Below, in pieces: positions 60,431-64,000 of a stretch of 64,000 nt of DNA (position 1 is the stretch's first letter; each line of letters opens with the position of its first letter). The stretch comes from Stentor roeselii. Taxonomy: Eukaryota > Ciliophora > Heterotrichea > Heterotrichida > Stentoridae. The stretch lies in contig RSEH01000159.1 in assembly GCA_006503475.1 (NCBI GenBank), positions 1-64,000 of the forward strand, in the 5' to 3' direction. The notes beneath the pieces were generated by a model, which was given only the letters and a program-made list of their open reading frames with translations, did no database searches and had not been told where the DNA came from. Both the position numbers and the translations under genes were made by a program.

Positions 60431-62830
60431 ATGAACAACCCCAGTTTTTCTAAACTTTCCCGAGACGAAAGATGGGAAGCTCGAAAGCGTGCAAAGTTCA
60501 GTAACGAGAATTCTCTAGAATCCAACCAAGACGTAAACTTCAACCCAGCAATAGAATCATTTCAATACGCTCCAGTCCCCGAGGTGAATTCCCAATCATT
60601 TCCAAAGCCGATTCCATCACAGAACTATTCGATTCCAGTTCCAGTGCAAGTATACAACCCAGTCTTAAACAACGTTGTGAACTCCTCACCTGTGCAGCAA
60701 TCAGACTCGAAAAGACTTCTTCAACAACAAGAAAATCCTCGAGGGCGGACTCCTCCAAGCAACAGCTTTTTCGTCAACCCCGTCAGTGAAGCGGACTTGA
60801 AGCGAAACAGGATGATTGAAGATTATAAAGCTTTCGCTATTCAAGACGCAAGTCGGAAAAAGGATGAAAGCTTTAAAGAAGATTATCAAAGAGATGAACA
60901 ACCAAGAAGGAACTTTGCTGATCCGCATCAGGCTGAGGAAGAAAGGAGGAGGATGTATAATTTAGAGTTGAAAAGGCAAATTGAGGAAAAGGAAGCTAGT
61001 AAAAGAAATTATAGGGCACAGGAAAAGGTTGAAGAGTATTTTCCTTTTGGAAAACCTGGAGCTGGAGCTCCTTTTAGGGATCAGTCAGGGAAAATTATTG
61101 CGGCACGACCTCCTAGGTTTGATCCGAATGATCCTAATTTCAATAGGAGACCTGCCAGGGTTGAGTTTGGACAGGGCCAAAACCCCGGATATTCAGGACA
61201 ACCTTATCCTGCTTATCAGCCCAGCCAACCATCTTATGGTTACGGAAATAATAATCCTTCTAACCCTCCATATAATGGGTATACTCAAGGAAATCAAGTA
61301 CCAAACTACAACCCGAATTTACAGAATAATCCACCTCCAAATTACAATCAAGGAATGCAAATGCAACCCAATCCTCAAAATAATAGAGATTATCCGCCTC
61401 CTAACTACCCTCCCGCTAACCTTCCAAGATCCTACCAACTCGAGCCAGAGCCATTCCATTCATCATCAAATCCTCCAGTGCACTACGAAGAACGACCAGA
61501 CCCAAGACTAGAATTCGAGAAACTCGGAGAAGTAAATAAAAAAGCCGAGCTTCAACGAGCCCTTCAAGAGCAAATCGATGAAAAAAAGCGTCGACAAGAA
61601 GAAGAAAAGCGAAAAATCCTTCTAGAAGAGCGTTACGAAGAAGAAAGACTAGCAAGAGAACGTCAACAAATGGAAGAAGAATTCCGAAAAGAAGCTGAAA
61701 AGAAAAAAAAGCAAATCGAGGACCTGAATTCTTTCAACACTCAAAACAAATCAAGCGTCGTCGTCCTTGAGCCGAAAAAAGGAAGAAGGCCAAGAACCCC
61801 AATCGACCTGCCGCCGCCTGAGCCGACTCAATTCAAAGCTCCAGTGACAGAAGACTTAAAAAGAAGAGGCCAAAGCGCATTGACAAGAAGTCCAGTTCCT
61901 GCTTACCCACTTCAAACAGGCGACATTCCTCAAGAATACATTTCTTTTTTAAACTCACAACTTGACAAGAAGTTAAATGAATTCAAAGCTGATTATAAAG
62001 TGCAAGAAATTCGACAACAAGAAGAAATGCTTAGACTACGACAACGTGATCAGATGTATAATGAACAAAATATTGAAGCTCAAAGAGAAATCGAACGGCT
62101 GAAGGATGAATTGAGAAGAAAACAACTGGAAGATGATATCAGGCATCGAGAACTCACTCTTGCTCTTCAAGCAAGACCTAACCCCTTACCTGCAACAAGA
62201 CTCCCCCCTTACGAGCCGAAGCCTGTTATACTTGCGAAGGGCTTGGAAGACGCTTCTCTTTCGTTGGACTTCGCCCAAAAGTCACTTGTCGGAGAAAGTA
62301 AGTTCATTCCTCTACCCAACCCCACTGAACCTTTTCCTATTAAACCTCAAAGTCCAAAGGAAAAACGAGCTTTGCATTTAGACTCGATTTTTCCGAGTTT
62401 ACCTGATAGCTCTTCTAACTACGATACTTTTAGAAGTGCAAGTTCGAGTTTAGGAGTTGATAATTTGTTGAGGAAAAATGAGGAAAGGTTGAAAGCTTTG
62501 GATAAAATCAACCCGGAGGCGAAAGATGAATTGAATAAACTTGATGAGATTTTATTTAAGTTTGCGGAAAATAAGGAAAAGGATGGTAAGAATGAGGGGG
62601 GGAATAGGGTGGTTAGTGGATTTGCTAGCAATGGCAGAGATGCTCCTGTAAAGAGGATGGGTAGTGCTGAGAAGTCTTTTGAGAATGATAGAAGTTTTGA
62701 GTATAATCGAAAAATTGATACTCCTGTTTTGTATGGTAATGGGGAATACTTGCCTAGTATCAAGGAACTGGATGGAGAAGGCACATATAGTCTTCCTGAT
62801 GCGGGTAAAGGAATGTACGGTATTTATTAG
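60431..62830 (+). CDS. CSPP1-like centrosome/cilium coiled-coil protein
   Basis: A 799-aa protein. Residues about 125-200 are a charged coiled coil ending in LELKRQIEEKEASKRNYRAQ, followed by YFPFGKPGAGAPFRDQSG (about 205-222), closely resembling the PWGxPGxGAPxRD motif of CSPP1, a microtubule-binding ciliary/centrosomal protein. A Pro/Asn/Tyr/Gln-rich region (about 240-345) and more coiled coil (about 370-440, 505-580) follow. Helix and motif order support a CSPP1-like call, but the rest is low complexity, so orthology is not secure. Confidence 0.6.
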   Translation: MNNPSFSKLSRDERWEARKRAKFSNENSLESNQDVNFNPAIESFQYAPVPEVNSQSFPKPIPSQNYSIPVPVQVYNPVLNNVVNSSPVQQSDSKRLLQQQENPRGRTPPSNSFFVNPVSEADLKRNRMIEDYKAFAIQDASRKKDESFKEDYQRDEQPRRNFADPHQAEEERRRMYNLELKRQIEEKEASKRNYRAQEKVEEYFPFGKPGAGAPFRDQSGKIIAARPPRFDPNDPNFNRRPARVEFGQGQNPGYSGQPYPAYQPSQPSYGYGNNNPSNPPYNGYTQGNQVPNYNPNLQNNPPPNYNQGMQMQPNPQNNRDYPPPNYPPANLPRSYQLEPEPFHSSSNPPVHYEERPDPRLEFEKLGEVNKKAELQRALQEQIDEKKRRQEEEKRKILLEERYEEERLARERQQMEEEFRKEAEKKKKQIEDLNSFNTQNKSSVVVLEPKKGRRPRTPIDLPPPEPTQFKAPVTEDLKRRGQSALTRSPVPAYPLQTGDIPQEYISFLNSQLDKKLNEFKADYKVQEIRQQEEMLRLRQRDQMYNEQNIEAQREIERLKDELRRKQLEDDIRHRELTLALQARPNPLPATRLPPYEPKPVILAKGLEDASLSLDFAQKSLVGESKFIPLPNPTEPFPIKPQSPKEKRALHLDSIFPSLPDSSSNYDTFRSASSSLGVDNLLRKNEERLKALDKINPEAKDELNKLDEILFKFAENKEKDGKNEGGNRVVSGFASNGRDAPVKRMGSAEKSFENDRSFEYNRKIDTPVLYGNGEYLPSIKELDGEGTYSLPDAGKGMYGIY

Positions 62831-62874
62831 ATAAGTGTGAGTTAAAGGATTAGACAGGTCTTTAGAATTAAATA

Positions 62875-63783
62875 TTAATTACCAAAATTAAACCTTATTG
62901 GTGTGTTTGACTTGCAACTTGATGGAGTTTTTTTTGATCTTTCGTTTTTAATGTTAAATGAATTTTTCTTGAAGTGACTGTAAGCGTTTAAAGAAGATTT
63001 TCCGTTGAATAAGGATGAATGTTCTGTTAAGTTTAGGGTTTTGCAGGTTTGATCCATCCAGACTTTTTTTTCGATTTTTATTTTTATTCTTGTAGGTGTT
63101 AAGAGTTGATCTTTGCGGTTGGTGTCTTCTGATTTTTCACATATTTTTATAGACTGAGTGTCTCTACATATGAAGAACCTGGTGGATTTTATGGTTCGAG
63201 ATGGGGTTGTGTACTTTTTGATTGATAGTGAAGATGAAAGGTCTCGAGGGACCTTCACTTTAGAAGTAGTCCTCGATTTATGTATCAACTTCAAAAATGA
63301 CGGCTGATGTTTTTCCATCATACTACTTTCTTCAGTCTGAACCATACAAGAGCTCTTCGTTTTATCCTCATCAAAAATAAATTTTACCTCTTCTTTAATA
63401 GAACTCCTCCTTGACCTAAAGAAAGTTTCCAAAGGCTGGTATTTCGAAGAATCCTGAATATTTTGAAGCGATTCTTCAACGACTCCAGGCCTTATCTTGT
63501 CCATAGTTTCCTTTTCAAGCGATTCTTCTAACAGATTGAAAGTATTTTTAAGAAAGTCATTCGTTGCTATTTCTAATGACAGGTCTGGTTTTTGTTTGAA
63601 AATAATTGTACGCGAGTTGGGAGTACTTGACTTACAAGCACTAAAAGGACGTTTTTTTACAACATGTTTCGGAGTTTTAGGTTTTTTCGGAGTTTTAAAA
63701 ACGTTGCAAGATTTTCTGGCTTCATCTTCAGCATTACGGACGAATTTTTTGAGAGGTGAGAAGTAGTTATAAGAAAACTTCAT
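62875..63783 (-). CDS. Hypothetical Lys/Ser-rich protein
   Basis: A 302-aa basic, Ser/Thr-rich protein without recognisable domain, signal peptide or membrane segment. TATAAAGAT lies directly before the start codon, as for other genes here. It is convergent with the CSPP1-like gene, with about 45 nt between the stops. Confidence 0.6.
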   Translation of the reverse strand: MKFSYNYFSPLKKFVRNAEDEARKSCNVFKTPKKPKTPKHVVKKRPFSACKSSTPNSRTIIFKQKPDLSLEIATNDFLKNTFNLLEESLEKETMDKIRPGVVEESLQNIQDSSKYQPLETFFRSRRSSIKEEVKFIFDEDKTKSSCMVQTEESSMMEKHQPSFLKLIHKSRTTSKVKVPRDLSSSLSIKKYTTPSRTIKSTRFFICRDTQSIKICEKSEDTNRKDQLLTPTRIKIKIEKKVWMDQTCKTLNLTEHSSLFNGKSSLNAYSHFKKNSFNIKNERSKKTPSSCKSNTPIRFNFGN

Positions 63784-63935
63784 ATCTTTATAAATTTTAG
63801 TGGTTTAGTCGAATTCCCAATGAAGTTAAATTAAAATCATAAAATTATTCCAATGAAAGATTTTCAATAGTTTAATTGAATTTTTTTATCAATTCTCTTT
63901 TCTTCCTCAACAAGATTCATTTAATAATCCAGATA

Positions 63936-64000
63936 ATGGTCGAACCAGTAGAATCTTCCAGAGACCTGACAGAAAAACTTCATATCAGTCTTAATCAATT
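63936..64000 (+). CDS. Possible start of a further gene (cut by window end)
   Basis: An ATG at 63936 opens a frame that stays open for 21 codons to the end of the window (MVEPVESSRDLTEKLH...). The 150 nt upstream and the spacing from the previous divergent gene fit a new gene start. Too short to assign. Confidence 0.35.
   Translation, partial: MVEPVESSRDLTEKLHISLNQ

Noticed and set aside
1-64000. Blepharisma as source (same telomere and intron size)
   Set aside because: Blepharisma reads TGA as Trp. Here long genes have no internal TGA, conserved Trp are TGG, and one gene ends in TGA at the position where its paralogue also ends.

Overview
The window is the left end of a macronuclear chromosome from a heterotrich ciliate, most likely Stentor. 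It opens with nine units of CACCCTAA (G-strand TTAGGGTG), the heterotrich telomere. Four genes need removal of a 15-nt GT...AG intron to read through, which is typical of Stentor and Blepharisma. TGA is never a sense codon here and ends one gene, which favours Stentor (standard code) over Blepharisma (UGA = Trp). No RNA genes or CRISPR arrays were seen.

Layout. 1-76 telomere; 77-3643 AT-rich subtelomere with decayed coding traces; 3644-5719 a mostly bacterial-type AAA-ATPase/PD-(D/E)XK protein. 6.2-24.1 kb is gene-dense: a catalytically dead USP-like protein, nephrocystin-4, a MARCH-type E3, UBA3, an amino-acid transporter, BCNT/Swc5, a coiled-coil protein, a membrane protein, two DOMON proteins, a DHHC acyltransferase, a pseudokinase, coilin and small unknowns. 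24.4-43.0 kb holds six minus-strand paralogues with long AT-rich spacers, interrupted by one plus-strand B-box/WD40-like gene. 43.9-64 kb is gene-dense again: an RJL-type GTPase with an N-terminal J domain, a PKG-like kinase, Piezo, an AIFM3-like oxidoreductase, an EF-hand protein, a CSPP1-like protein and unknowns.

Two things stand out. (1) In the B-box/WD40 gene, ten consecutive 15-16-nt GT...AG units lie at 36064-36239, separated by 0 or 3 nt. Removing all ten leaves eight 3-nt exons and restores a textbook WD40 strand-turn-strand in frame. This looks like a string of tiny introns and single-codon-sized exons. (2) The six-paralogue array encodes a divergent otubain-like domain, with the catalytic Cys and His positions replaced in every copy, fused to a RING-like module and further Cys-rich zinc modules. 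It is a local, expanded family of apparent pseudo-deubiquitinases joined to a possible E3 module, showing gene-conversion-like tracts and two frameshifts.

Functional themes: ubiquitin/NEDD8 (UBA3, dead USP, MARCH, the array), cilium/centrosome (NPHP4, RJL, CSPP1-like, coiled-coil) and signalling (Piezo tail-to-tail with a cyclic-nucleotide-gated kinase). Spacing is extremely tight in the gene-dense parts, down to 1 nt between tandem genes and 6 nt between divergent start codons.
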